Shown: positions 1-9,900 of the stretch, one piece after another | Layout: each line of letters opens with the position of its first letter | How positions within the stretch are numbered: the first letter of the stretch is position 1 | NCBI RefSeq assembly: GCF_020829445.1 | Contig: NZ_JAIVFV010000058.1 | Location: forward strand, 1 to 39,063 | DNA from: Nostoc sp. CHAB 5836 | GTDB taxonomy: Bacteria > Cyanobacteriota > Cyanobacteriia > Cyanobacteriales > Nostocaceae | Length of the DNA: 39,063 nt | Direction: 5' to 3' | Position numbers and translations under genes: made by a program | The notes under the pieces: model-generated | What the model saw: the letters and a program-made list of their open reading frames with translations, nothing else | Told to the model about the DNA's origin: nothing | Database searches by the model: none

Positions 1-171
1 GCATTACCCGTTGATGATATAACAGCAGAACGGATTGTTGCAGAAGCTAATAATGCCTATGGGCATAGGGCAATAGTTCTTCTCCCACTCCCTCATCCCC
101 CTCATCCCCCTCATCCCCCCCCACCTCTACAGCAATCAAAATCCTCACCCCGACGGCTGAAAATGTCGTAG
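1..171 (+). pseudogene. Upstream, out-of-frame piece of the outer-membrane barrel gene (5' end outside the window)
   Basis: Frame 1 is open from the window edge to a TAG at 169-171. It begins with a natural-looking stretch (residues ALPVDDITAERIVAEANNAY) and then runs into a His/Pro low-complexity tract encoded by the CTCATCCCC repeat. The frame that carries the barrel protein is open only from 69, after a TAG at 66-68, and lies in the third frame. One extra base, or two fewer, in the C-rich tract would join the two pieces into one gene. I infer that this is the continuation of the same protein; a separate upstream gene ending here cannot be excluded because only 171 bases are visible. Confidence 0.45.
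92..122 (+). repeat. Three tandem CTCATCCCC units ending in a C8 run
   Basis: The 9-bp unit CTCATCCCC occurs three times in a row (92-118) and ends in eight consecutive C residues (115-122). A 9-bp unit keeps the reading frame, but the C run does not. The two open frames of the surface-protein gene meet here. The third frame reads Ser-Ser-Pro repeats, the first frame His-Pro-Pro repeats. Confidence 0.85.
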
Positions 172-188
172 ATGTACAAGCTACGACG

Positions 189-3100
189 GTGGTTGTGCAA
201 TTTCCTGTTAGTAGTAAAGTGGAATTGCGGGTGAATGGTGCATTAGTAGACTCTTCCTTGATTGGGCGAACGGAAACTGACGCTACTACCAACCTAGTAA
301 CGCAGACATGGTATGGTGTCTCGTTAAAAGAAGGTGCAAACACCATCTCTGCACAGATTGTTGGTGCAACAGAACCGCCTGTAACGGTGCAAGTTGCAGT
401 CCGAGGAGTACCACAAAAACTAACTTTAGAAACAGTAGAGTCTCGGATTCCCGCAGATGGACGTTCGACGGCTACAATCAAGGGTCAACTGATCGATGCT
501 AATGGTAATCGCTCTAATCGTGATGCTGTTATCACTTTGATACCCAGTGCTGGGGAGTTTGTTGGCACAGACTTCAAACCCGATCAACCTGGATTTCAAG
601 TGGAGGCGAAAGGGGGGCAATTTACAGCGAGTTTGCGATCGCAACTAAAAGCCGAAACTGTCACAATTCGCGCAACAGCTAATGATTTAGAAGCCTTTAC
701 CCAACTACAATTTGAAACGGCATTGCGTCCGAGTTTGGTGACTGGGGTAGTAGATTTACGTTTGGGCGCTAGAGGTACAAATTATTACGGCAGTTTCCGT
801 GATTTCCTCCCTCCTGACAAAAACAACGGAACGCAATTAGATTTTCACTCAGCAGTATTTGCCACTGGTGCGATCGGGGAGTGGTTGTTTACAGGTGCAT
901 ATAACAGTTCTCGTAGCCTCAATGAAGATTGCAACTGCGATAATCGCCTATTTAGAACTTACCAATCCAGTGAGCAAAATTATCCTGTCTACGGTGATAG
1001 CTCCAAAGTTGATGTCGTCGCTCCTTCCATTGACAGTGTATTTCTGCGTTTTGAGCGATCAACTGGCATACCCGGTGCTTCCTCTGATTATGCCATGTGG
1101 GGTGACTACAATACAGAAGAATTTGCGCGGCGATCGCAGCAATTTACTTCGATCACCCGACAACTCCACGGTTTTAAAGCTAACTACAACTTAGGAAATC
1201 TCCAGATTACAGGTTTCTATGGCAACCACTTAGAAGGATTCCAACGAGATACCATTGCTCCCGATGGTACTAGTGGTTATTACTTCCTCTCTCGCCGAAT
1301 ATTACAACCAGGTAGCGAAAATGTCTTTATCGAGTTAGAAGAACTCAATCGTCCTGGTACTGTACTAAAACGGAAGCAGTTAAACCGAGGCCCAGACTAC
1401 GAAATTGACTACGATCGCGGTACCTTAATATTCCGCGAACCGATTCTTCGCACTGATATTGATGAAGCTGGACAAGTATTAGTACGTCGGATTGTTGTTA
1501 CCTATCAATACGACAGCAAAGACTCTGACAGCAATATCTATGCTGGCCGTTTGCAATATAACCTTTCGCGCAAGCTGAACCAGGAAAGTTGGATTGGAGC
1601 AACTTACGTCCAAGAAAATCAGGGAGTGCGTGATTTCCAACTCTACGGTGCAGATGCGCTGATTGCTTTGGGTGATCAAGGTAGGTTAATCGCAGAATAT
1701 GCCCATTCTAGTAATGATTCTGATGTTGTGGGAAAAGTCAGAGGTGATGCATATCGGTTAGAAGCTGAGGGACAGATTGCTAATGGGATTCAAGCTCGTG
1801 CGTATTATCGCTTTGCTGATACGGGTTTTGCCAATAATGCCACCATCAGCTTTGTCCCCGGACAAACTCGTTATGGAGCGCAGGTTACAGCTAAAGTCAC
1901 CCCAAGCACTAACGTCAGGGTGCAATATGACCACGAAGACAATTTTGGCATTGCTCCCCAACCGCTAGATACCTTTGAAGAATTGTTTGCACCGCGTAAT
2001 GAGGCCATACCTGGGAGTAAAGTTGATAATTCCTTAACAACGATTTCTGCCGGGATTCAACAACGTTTGGGTAAAGCTACTCTCGATGTGGATTGGATTC
2101 ATCGTCAAAGAGAAGACCGGATACCCGACAGCGCCTTAAGTGGTAATTCTAATCAACTGCGATCGCGTTTTTCAGTTCCCATCGCTAAAAATCTGACTTT
2201 CCAAGCCCAAAATGAACTCAGCTTATCTTCCCAAAAAGATACTGTTTACCCAGACCGGACTATTTTAGGGTTGAATTGGGCAGTAATTCCTGGTGTCAGC
2301 GTCAGTCTCGCCCAACAGTTTTACAGTGGCAATCAATATTCGGGTAATTCTATCACCAGCTTGAGTGTCAACGGTGAACACAAACTGGGATCAGATACTA
2401 CTTTAACTGGTCGTTACTCAATTTTGGGTGGTGCTAACGAAATGACTACCCAAGGGGCGATTGGTCTAAATAATCGCTGGACTATTGCTTCGGGATTGCG
2501 GCTGAATGTTGCTTACGAACACGTATTTGGCAACTTCTTCGGACGGACTGGGGCGGGTCAACAATATGCCCAACCCTTCGCTGTTGGTCAATCAGCATCT
2601 GCGATCGGATTTGATGGTGGCGATAGCTACAGTGTCGGATTGGAATACAGTGATAACCCGCAGTTTCAAGCCAGCGCCCGTTATGAACATCGTTCTTCTT
2701 CCGGTGGTAGTAATACAGTAATTACCGCAGCTGCTGCGGGTAAAATTTCTCCCGCTCTCACAGCTTTGGTACGTTATCAACAAGCCGGTTCTTCCAATCA
2801 AAAGCTATCAGGATTGGGAGATACTGCTAACCTGAAGCTGGGTTTAGCCTACCGTGACCCCAATAGCGATAAATTTAATGCTTTATTGCGTTATGAATAT
2901 CGCCAAAATCCTTCAACCATCCCTGACACCATTCTGCTAGGAAGTGGTACGGGTTCCCAAGACCATACCTTTGCTCTTGAAACGATTTATGCTCCTAACT
3001 GGCAATGGGAATTCTACGGTAAGTATGCTTTGCGTAACAGCACCTCTTACATAGCTAGCGATTTAGCTGGTACTAGCACAGTTAATCTGGCGCAATTACG

Positions 3101-3449
3101 AGCTACCTATCGTTTGGGATATAGCTGGGATTTGGTGGGTGAGGCTCGTTTAATTAGTCAGTCTAGCTACAGCGAAACAGGCTTTGTTGTGGAAACGGGT
3201 TACTATCTGACTCCTAATCTGCGCCTTTCGGCTGGATATGTCTTTGGTAAAGTTGATGACCGAGATTTTTCAGGAACACGTTCTGCGGGAGGCGCATATT
3301 TGGGTATAACAGTCAAGCTCAACGAATTGTTTGATGGCTTTGGACAACAGAAGCCTGTACCAAAACCGCAACAACAATCCGATTTTAAAACTCTTTTACG
3401 CAAAGCACTAAAGCAGAAATGGGGAGAAATAAAGCAATTGAAATTATAA
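189..3449 (+). CDS. Outer-membrane beta-barrel protein with N-terminal Ig-like domains
   Basis: Encodes 1086 residues from a GTG at 189, but the frame is open back to 69 and the true start probably lies outside the window (see the C-tract frameshift). Residues 1-75 and about 75-175 look like two bacterial Ig-like beta domains, the second of the invasin/Big_1 kind (PADGRSTATIKGQLIDANG). From about 190 to 1055 the sequence alternates polar and hydrophobic residues with many Tyr/Phe/Trp and Asn/Gln, as in a large outer-membrane barrel (for example LQYNLSRKL, LRYEYRQN, ARYEHRSS). The last predicted strand is followed by a basic Pro/Gln/Lys tail of about 35 residues, unusual for a barrel protein. 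Two exported DUF11 proteins follow in the same direction, so I infer a role in surface anchoring or export of those partners. A TonB-dependent receptor is less likely because no plug domain is visible. Confidence 0.7.
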   Translation: MVVQFPVSSKVELRVNGALVDSSLIGRTETDATTNLVTQTWYGVSLKEGANTISAQIVGATEPPVTVQVAVRGVPQKLTLETVESRIPADGRSTATIKGQLIDANGNRSNRDAVITLIPSAGEFVGTDFKPDQPGFQVEAKGGQFTASLRSQLKAETVTIRATANDLEAFTQLQFETALRPSLVTGVVDLRLGARGTNYYGSFRDFLPPDKNNGTQLDFHSAVFATGAIGEWLFTGAYNSSRSLNEDCNCDNRLFRTYQSSEQNYPVYGDSSKVDVVAPSIDSVFLRFERSTGIPGASSDYAMWGDYNTEEFARRSQQFTSITRQLHGFKANYNLGNLQITGFYGNHLEGFQRDTIAPDGTSGYYFLSRRILQPGSENVFIELEELNRPGTVLKRKQLNRGPDYEIDYDRGTLIFREPILRTDIDEAGQVLVRRIVVTYQYDSKDSDSNIYAGRLQYNLSRKLNQESWIGATYVQENQGVRDFQLYGADALIALGDQGRLIAEYAHSSNDSDVVGKVRGDAYRLEAEGQIANGIQARAYYRFADTGFANNATISFVPGQTRYGAQVTAKVTPSTNVRVQYDHEDNFGIAPQPLDTFEELFAPRNEAIPGSKVDNSLTTISAGIQQRLGKATLDVDWIHRQREDRIPDSALSGNSNQLRSRFSVPIAKNLTFQAQNELSLSSQKDTVYPDRTILGLNWAVIPGVSVSLAQQFYSGNQYSGNSITSLSVNGEHKLGSDTTLTGRYSILGGANEMTTQGAIGLNNRWTIASGLRLNVAYEHVFGNFFGRTGAGQQYAQPFAVGQSASAIGFDGGDSYSVGLEYSDNPQFQASARYEHRSSSGGSNTVITAAAAGKISPALTALVRYQQAGSSNQKLSGLGDTANLKLGLAYRDPNSDKFNALLRYEYRQNPSTIPDTILLGSGTGSQDHTFALETIYAPNWQWEFYGKYALRNSTSYIASDLAGTSTVNLAQLRATYRLGYSWDLVGEARLISQSSYSETGFVVETGYYLTPNLRLSAGYVFGKVDDRDFSGTRSAGGAYLGITVKLNELFDGFGQQKPVPKPQQQSDFKTLLRKALKQKWGEIKQLKL

Positions 3450-3623
3450 AATCTCATCAAAGGCGATGACCTGCGTATTTCTAACATATACAATGTGTTT
3501 GGGATTTTTTCTAATAATAATTAATAACCATATTAATAAAGACAAAATACACAAGCTAGACAGATTATCGAGATTTTGTAAATCTGTTATTCATCCTATT
3601 TGGAGAGATTTAGGACGTTTATA

Positions 3624-6600
3624 ATGCAATCCTTACTGCGACATTTAAAAGCGATCGAGAAGCAATGTCAAAAGGCAATTCGCCAGCATCTAGGGCAAGT
3701 GTGTAATACACCAACTCTGAACTTAACCTTTCAAAGGGCAAAATATCGTTCCTTGACTCCCGGACTAAAATTATTGCTCCTTGCTTGCACTGGAGTGATA
3801 CCGTTAAGTTTAATAGCCTCCCCTGCAAATGCAGCAACTTGTGGCGTAGGTGTAATTACCCGCATTTCTTCCCCAGTCTTCTACATTGACACGGGAGTAA
3901 GTCCTTCACCGCAAGGAATGTATGTGGGTTACACCATCAACAATACTAGTGGGAGTGCTTATCCCGACCTTTGGGTGAAGTTAGAAAACTTTACCGGAAC
4001 TCGGCTAGGTTTAGCTTCAACGGAAAATGGTATCGTCCATGTCGGCCCACTGGCGGCGGGTGCTAGTAGAACCGTTTATTTCTACGTTATGTCAAGCGGA
4101 ACTGGTAATACCTTAACACCGTTACAAACCCATACGGTAAGTCTGTATCCGACCCGTCCTGACTTAGCAGCTAGCAATATCTGTAGCGATCCATTTTCTT
4201 TGACCGTTGAGGAAACCATCAAAGCAGTTGCCAACAAAATTACTACAGTGGTGACTGGTCCTACCCCTCCAGAACTGGGCGGAATAATGACTATGACCGT
4301 TACAGGAGACACTGGAACAATTGGTGCTGCTGGCATTTTTGCAATTACTCCAGCTTCTTTCATCGATTGGCCTGCAAACGCTTACAAATTAGTGGGAACC
4401 CAAATGAGCCTCTCTGGAGGGAACACGGGAACTTTTAACGATATTCTCCACAAGGTAGTTTCCAATTCCCAGACGACGAGCTACACCCTAACTTATACCT
4501 TTATTGCCACCGGATCGACGGTTGCACCCACGACCGTCAGTCCGATCAGTCAATTAAGTAGCGGTACACAAATCAAACACAATGACACTGGCAGCTTTGC
4601 TTCTTTACCACCCATTCCGCCCACTGTAAATAATGTCACCATAAGTAAGAGTGTTAATACATCAATAATGCCTACGGGTGGAGTGGCAACTTATACAATT
4701 ACTATCAGGAATACGGGTACAATTCCAGTTACCCTCGATGATCTTGTCGATCAATTACCAACTAGTCCGGGTGCGGTGAGTTACGTCACCAATTCTGCAA
4801 AATTTAATGGAAGTGCGATCGCCAATCCCAATATTGCAGCTTCTAAGTTAACCTTTCTAGGACTTTTTACGGTTCCTGCGGGTGGAACCAGCACCCTAAC
4901 GTATCAAGCAGCCATTCCGAATACAATAGGAACCTATAGTAACAGTGCTGTCGGTCATATTGGATCGACTCAGATTGATACAACTACGAATACAAGTGAT
5001 AATGTTCCCGCGATCGCCACAATTCTTGTCGGTCAAACAGACCTTTCGCTGACGAAAACTGTTGATAATGGAACACCTACGGTTGGAAATAATATAACTT
5101 ATGCGATCGCTGTCACTAACAATGGGCCGAATCCCACCTCTGGCGTTATCGTCAAAGATATTCTACCTTCACAAGTTTCCTACGTTTCAGATAACAGTGG
5201 TGGCAGCTATAACTCTGCAACCGGAAATTGGAACGTTGGTAGTCTAAATAATGGTGAAACAAAAACGCTTCAAATCACCGTCAAAGTCAATACTGCAACG
5301 ACCTTTAGTAACACCACTGAAGTAACGGCTTCTAGTTTAGCTGATCCAGATTCGACTCCCAACAATAACATCGCAAATGAAGACGACCAAGCTAGCGTTG
5401 CTGTTACTTCTACCGCACCCATTACCGTAACACTCTCTGGTAAAATATGGGACGACGCAGATAACAGTGCTAACAACACCTTTACCAACATCAATACGGG
5501 ATCTGAAACAGGCAGCAACGCAGGTGGATTAAACGCAATTTTGCTAGATAGTACTGGTAGAGTAATTGCCACCACAGCAGTTTTATCCGATGGTACGTAT
5601 ATATTCAGTAATATTACAGCTAATCAAACTAGTGTAACAATTCGCCTATCAACTACTGCGGGAATAGTTGGACAAACAGCACCAGTAAGCTCTTTACCTA
5701 CAGGATGGGTCAATACCTCTCCACTGGAACAAACTGCATTTAATATTGCTACAGCTAACATTACTAATAAAGATTTTGGTATCGAACAACCCCCAAATAC
5801 CAGTGATGTAACCGTAACTTCACAGACTAACCCAGGTGGCACAACAACGGTACAAGTACCTGCATTATCGGGAACTGATCCAGAAGACGGTACACTCAGT
5901 ACTGGTAAGAGGTTTAAAATTATCACTTTACCAACTAACGGCACGTTGTCCTACAATGGCACGGCAGTGACGGCGGGACAGGTGATTAACAATTATGATC
6001 CCCCCAAGCTCACGATCGACCCCAACGACGGAGCGATTACTGTCAGCTTTACCTACGCCGCGATTGATGCTGCTGGTCAACAAGACCCAACGCCTGCCAC
6101 AGTGATGATGCCCTTTGTCTCTCCTGCCAATGTTTTATTAGTCAAAAGGATTACCGCGATTAATGGCGATCGCACCAAAAACCCCAATGACAATACAGCC
6201 TTAAATACCTTTGTTGATGATACCACCTCGACTCGTCAAGCCGACGATAACAGCCCCAATTGGCAGCTTAATTATCTTTTAGGGGCAATTGATGCTGGCT
6301 TAGTTTTGCCAGGGGACGAGATTGAATATACAATCTATTTCCTAAATGCAGGTAGTAGTAACGCTAACACTGTGAGAATCTGCGATCGCCTTAGTGCCAA
6401 TCAAGATTTTAAGGGGAGTGCTTATGGTGCAAGCATTGATGTGCAATTGCAGCTAGGAACGAGTACAGTAGTTGACTTAACTAGTGCGTCGGATGCGGGC
6501 GATCGCACCCAATTGATTAGCGCTGGTGGTAGTGTTCCGGCTAATTGTTATCTCAAGGCAGCTAACGATAATGGCACTTTAGTTATTGATGTTACTGGTA

Positions 6601-6704
6601 ATACTGGAGTTCCAAATTTAACTACTATGCCAGGGTCAACAGCAAAGGGTTCACCTAATGATTCCTATGGTTTCTTCCGCTTTGTGACCAAGGTCAAACC
6701 CTAA
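3624..6704 (+). CDS. Exported DUF11-repeat surface protein with SdrD-like domain
   Basis: About 1026 residues from the ATG at 3624, preceded by AGGA at 3612-3615; an in-frame TTG at 3600 is a less likely start. After a basic leader of about 50 residues comes a hydrophobic segment ending in ASPANA, a plausible Sec signal. Two DUF11-type domains follow near residues 334-465 and 471-595 (the second has the classic LSLTKTVDNGTPTVGNNITY start), then an SdrD_B-like domain near 598-730 (LSGKIWDDADNS), a cadherin-like/Ig domain near 733-830, and a C-terminal module from about 834 beginning NVLLVKRITAING. That module recurs in the next gene with conserved ICDR/MCDR and YGF.RF motifs. The gene lies 174 bp after the barrel gene in the same direction. 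It is likely a cell-surface or secreted structural protein; its ligand is unknown. Confidence 0.75.
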   Translation: MQSLLRHLKAIEKQCQKAIRQHLGQVCNTPTLNLTFQRAKYRSLTPGLKLLLLACTGVIPLSLIASPANAATCGVGVITRISSPVFYIDTGVSPSPQGMYVGYTINNTSGSAYPDLWVKLENFTGTRLGLASTENGIVHVGPLAAGASRTVYFYVMSSGTGNTLTPLQTHTVSLYPTRPDLAASNICSDPFSLTVEETIKAVANKITTVVTGPTPPELGGIMTMTVTGDTGTIGAAGIFAITPASFIDWPANAYKLVGTQMSLSGGNTGTFNDILHKVVSNSQTTSYTLTYTFIATGSTVAPTTVSPISQLSSGTQIKHNDTGSFASLPPIPPTVNNVTISKSVNTSIMPTGGVATYTITIRNTGTIPVTLDDLVDQLPTSPGAVSYVTNSAKFNGSAIANPNIAASKLTFLGLFTVPAGGTSTLTYQAAIPNTIGTYSNSAVGHIGSTQIDTTTNTSDNVPAIATILVGQTDLSLTKTVDNGTPTVGNNITYAIAVTNNGPNPTSGVIVKDILPSQVSYVSDNSGGSYNSATGNWNVGSLNNGETKTLQITVKVNTATTFSNTTEVTASSLADPDSTPNNNIANEDDQASVAVTSTAPITVTLSGKIWDDADNSANNTFTNINTGSETGSNAGGLNAILLDSTGRVIATTAVLSDGTYIFSNITANQTSVTIRLSTTAGIVGQTAPVSSLPTGWVNTSPLEQTAFNIATANITNKDFGIEQPPNTSDVTVTSQTNPGGTTTVQVPALSGTDPEDGTLSTGKRFKIITLPTNGTLSYNGTAVTAGQVINNYDPPKLTIDPNDGAITVSFTYAAIDAAGQQDPTPATVMMPFVSPANVLLVKRITAINGDRTKNPNDNTALNTFVDDTTSTRQADDNSPNWQLNYLLGAIDAGLVLPGDEIEYTIYFLNAGSSNANTVRICDRLSANQDFKGSAYGASIDVQLQLGTSTVVDLTSASDAGDRTQLISAGGSVPANCYLKAANDNGTLVIDVTGNTGVPNLTTMPGSTAKGSPNDSYGFFRFVTKVKP

Positions 6705-6721
6705 CTACTAACCCCCAAATG

Positions 6722-6880
6722 TGTAGAGACGCGATACAAGTAGGTTGGCGCAATTAAAGATAACTGGTGATGGCTGTCATTTGTCCTTAGTCATTCGTCA
6801 TTGGTAAGGGTTTCAAGCCTATTTACGTTTCGTCACATAGTTTAATTTATTTTCACAAACTTACTTATCGTGTCTCTACA
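6722..6880. repeat. Palindromic repeat split by MITE copy A
   Basis: TGTAGAGACGCGATA at 6722-6736 and TATCGTGTCTCTACA at 6866-6880 are inverted copies with 14 of 15 positions matching. Without the 131-bp element between them they form a short palindrome with a TA-rich centre. A related intact palindrome (GTAGAGACGTTGCA arms) lies at 37324-37352. Confidence 0.75.
6737..6867 (+). mobile_element. MITE family 1, copy A (131 bp)
   Basis: Starts AAGTAGGTTGGCGCAATTAA and ends CAAACTTACTTA; the ends are inverted copies. The interior carries TGGCTGTCATTTGTCC, a run of heptamers, and TTTACGTTTCGT. No coding capacity. Five further copies lie at 10787, 12068, 13112, 17770 and 20974. It is inserted in the middle of a palindromic repeat. 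Confidence 0.8.
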
Positions 6881-6931
6881 ATCCCGGAAATAGATTTAAA
6901 TTTTTCCAGTATTAAAAAACCAAAACTACTT

Positions 6932-9900
6932 ATGTTAAAACATCAATTAATCGAGAAAAAGTCTAATCATCAACGCCAAAAAGACCGAAAGGGTAAATCC
7001 TGCTTTCGCGCAATTATACTGATATATTTATTTTTAAGCGGTAATTTAATACAAGTCTTACCAGCATTGGCTGCTAGTCCGACACCTGGGACTGTAATTG
7101 ATAACCAAGCAACTGGTAGTTTTATAGATTCTACGGATAATACTGAAAAGCAAATTGAATCTAATACAGTCAGAGTAACTGTGGCAGAAGTCGCAGGGAT
7201 TACAATTACACCAGCAAATACACCCAGCGCCACAACTGGTAGTACTGTCAACTTTGATTTTACAATAACTAACATCGGTAATGACCCGACACAATTCTTT
7301 ATTCCCGATGCCCCTTCTACCGTTAGCGGGGGTACAGCCGGCACTCTAAAAATTGTTGCCTATGACCCAGATGGTAGTGGGCCAGCAGCAGCAATTGACC
7401 TTACGGCTAACAATGTTACTGTTCCCAATGGTGGTGGAAATACGGGGACATTGTTAGGTGCGATCGCCTCTGCTAATAATGGTTCAATTCCAGCCGGTGC
7501 ATCGATTGTTGTAAGGGTTCCAGTGACAGTCACCGGAACTAATGGACAAACTGTGAGTGTGACACTAGGCAATACTAGCGGACAACCCAGCAATAGCAAC
7601 ACGCCATTCGTAGTTGGAGCTAATGGCAGTGGTAGTAAAGATACTTACACCGTTGATAATGCGGATGGAGTGGCAGGTGAAGCGGCGGGTATCCCCCTCA
7701 ATGGCGATGCCACCAGTCATCGGCAAGAAGCCAGCGCCACCACCAGCTTTACCATTCCGGCCGCAGCCGTCAACCTTGTTGTGACTAAAACCACGAGTAC
7801 CCCAAGCGTTGCCGCCGGTGGAGCCGCGACCTACACCATTAAGGTCACGAATCCTTCTAGTAGCAGTGTCTCCAACGTTTCCATCACCGACACCCTCCCC
7901 TCTGGCTTTACTTACGATGCTACCATCGGGGTGCCAGTTCTGCAAAACTCAGCTACTCGCACTACAACCGTCAATCCTACGGCTGGTAGCACTAGCCCAA
8001 ACTGGGGTACTTTCTCCTTACCTGCTAATGGTAGTGTCTCCATCAGCTTCACCGCCGACACTGATAATAACCAAGCTATAGGCACTTATCAAAACCCGGT
8101 TGCGGTAACTTACACAGATACTAACGGGAATCAGATAGCCAATTATAACCCTAACAGCAGCGTTGCAGAAGATGTTGTGGTTACAGCCGCCGCCGTTGCG
8201 CCACCACCGCCCTCTCCAGCTCCGGTGCGATCGCCAGCAGGCATCTGTGCCATACCAGGGAAAGATGGCCCTGCGAGCTTGGGTGGGATTCTCAATACCT
8301 ACTACCCTGGTAATGCTTCGGTCAGTGCTGGATCTCAATCTATTACCTTGGGGAGTTCTGCGGGGGCAACAACTGGCATCAGTTCTGGTGACTTGCTGTT
8401 AGTGATCCAAATGCAGGATTCCACAATTGATTCCTCCAATACTGCTGCCTACGGTTCTGGCAACACCAGTAACGACGGGAAAGGTCAGACTAGTATGGGA
8501 AATAGTGGTCTATATGAATATGTTGTTGCCACTAATTCTATTCCTACCAGTGGCGGCACACTCACCTTCAAGGGCGCTCCTAGTGGCGGCACTGGGGGGT
8601 TAATCAACAGCTATAATAACGCTAACGCCACAGGTTCCCAGGGACAACGCCGCTTCCAAGTTGTGCGTGTGCCGCAATATTCCAACCTGACGCTCACCAG
8701 TACCCTCAGCGCCTTGGAATGGAATGGTAAAGTGGGTGGGATAGTCGTCGCCGACATTGCCGGACAACTCAATTTCAACGGACGGACGATCGACGGAATC
8801 AATCGGGGATTTCGAGCGGGGTATTCTCAAAAGATTTTTTCTGGCAATTCACTTCTAGATTATGTTGGTACTAATTCTGAAACTATCGGGGCGGGCAAAG
8901 GTGAAGGTACTGCTGGTACTCCTCAATTTGTCTGGAATGGCACGTTGCCCGTAGATAATGGTAGCCAAGGCTACCCTAATGGTGACTACGGACGAGGCGC
9001 ACCCGCCAATGCAGGCGGTGGTGGCAACTTCCACAATGCGGGCGGCGGCGGCGGCGGCAATGGCGGTGTGGGTGGCAAAGGCGGGATTCCTTGGCAAGGA
9101 GCAGGAGGAGCTCTCGATAGCGGCGGACGGGGTGGTGCTTTATCTTCGCTATTTGCGCCCGATCCCACTCGACTGTTTTTAGGTGGCGGCGGCGGTGGCG
9201 GCGATGCCAACAATGCCACGACTGGAGTCCGTGGTGGTGTGGGTGCTGGTCTTGTAATCCTGCGCTCCGGAACTATGGCAGGTTCCGGCACAATTAACGT
9301 GACTGGGGACGCTGGGGATGTGGGAGTCTTTGGTGGTGCTCCAGATGGCGCCGGAGGCGGCGGTGCTGGTGGAACCGTTTTGGTTGCGGCTCGACAAAAC
9401 AGTTCCACTGCCAATCTCTCGATTTTGGCGAATGGGGGAGCTGGGGGTAACACTTTGAATGATAGTGGAAACGAGCATGGCCCTGGTGCTGGCGGCGGTG
9501 GCGGGGTGGTTTTGCATAATGTTCCTGGTGCAGCCCTTACCCCTAGTGTTTTAGGTGGTGCTAATGGTAGAGCGGTAGGGGGAACGGGTATTGCCCACGG
9601 AGCTACACCTGGACAGGATGGACAAGTTGCCCCGATTACGAATGATCCCTTTGCCACAGTTAATGATGATGGCTGTTTGCCCCAATTAACTGTCTGGAAA
9701 AGCACCACTACCCCCAAAATCACCCAAGGGGGAGTTGCTACGTACAAAATTACCGTTTCTAATGGCCCTGGACGCACCACAGCAACGGGGGTTGATATTC
9801 AAGATGTGTTGCCGACAGGCTTTACCTATGATTCGACGATCGCGATCAATCTTGGTACTGGTGTGACTCGCACAACTTCCACTAATCCAACGCCTGGTAG

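Noticed and set aside
8986..9780. 264-codon open frame on the minus strand
   Set aside because: It lies opposite the Gly-rich part of the surface gene; GGC/GGT codons read as Pro/Ala in reverse. Composition (poly-Pro) and lack of a start signal show that it is a shadow.
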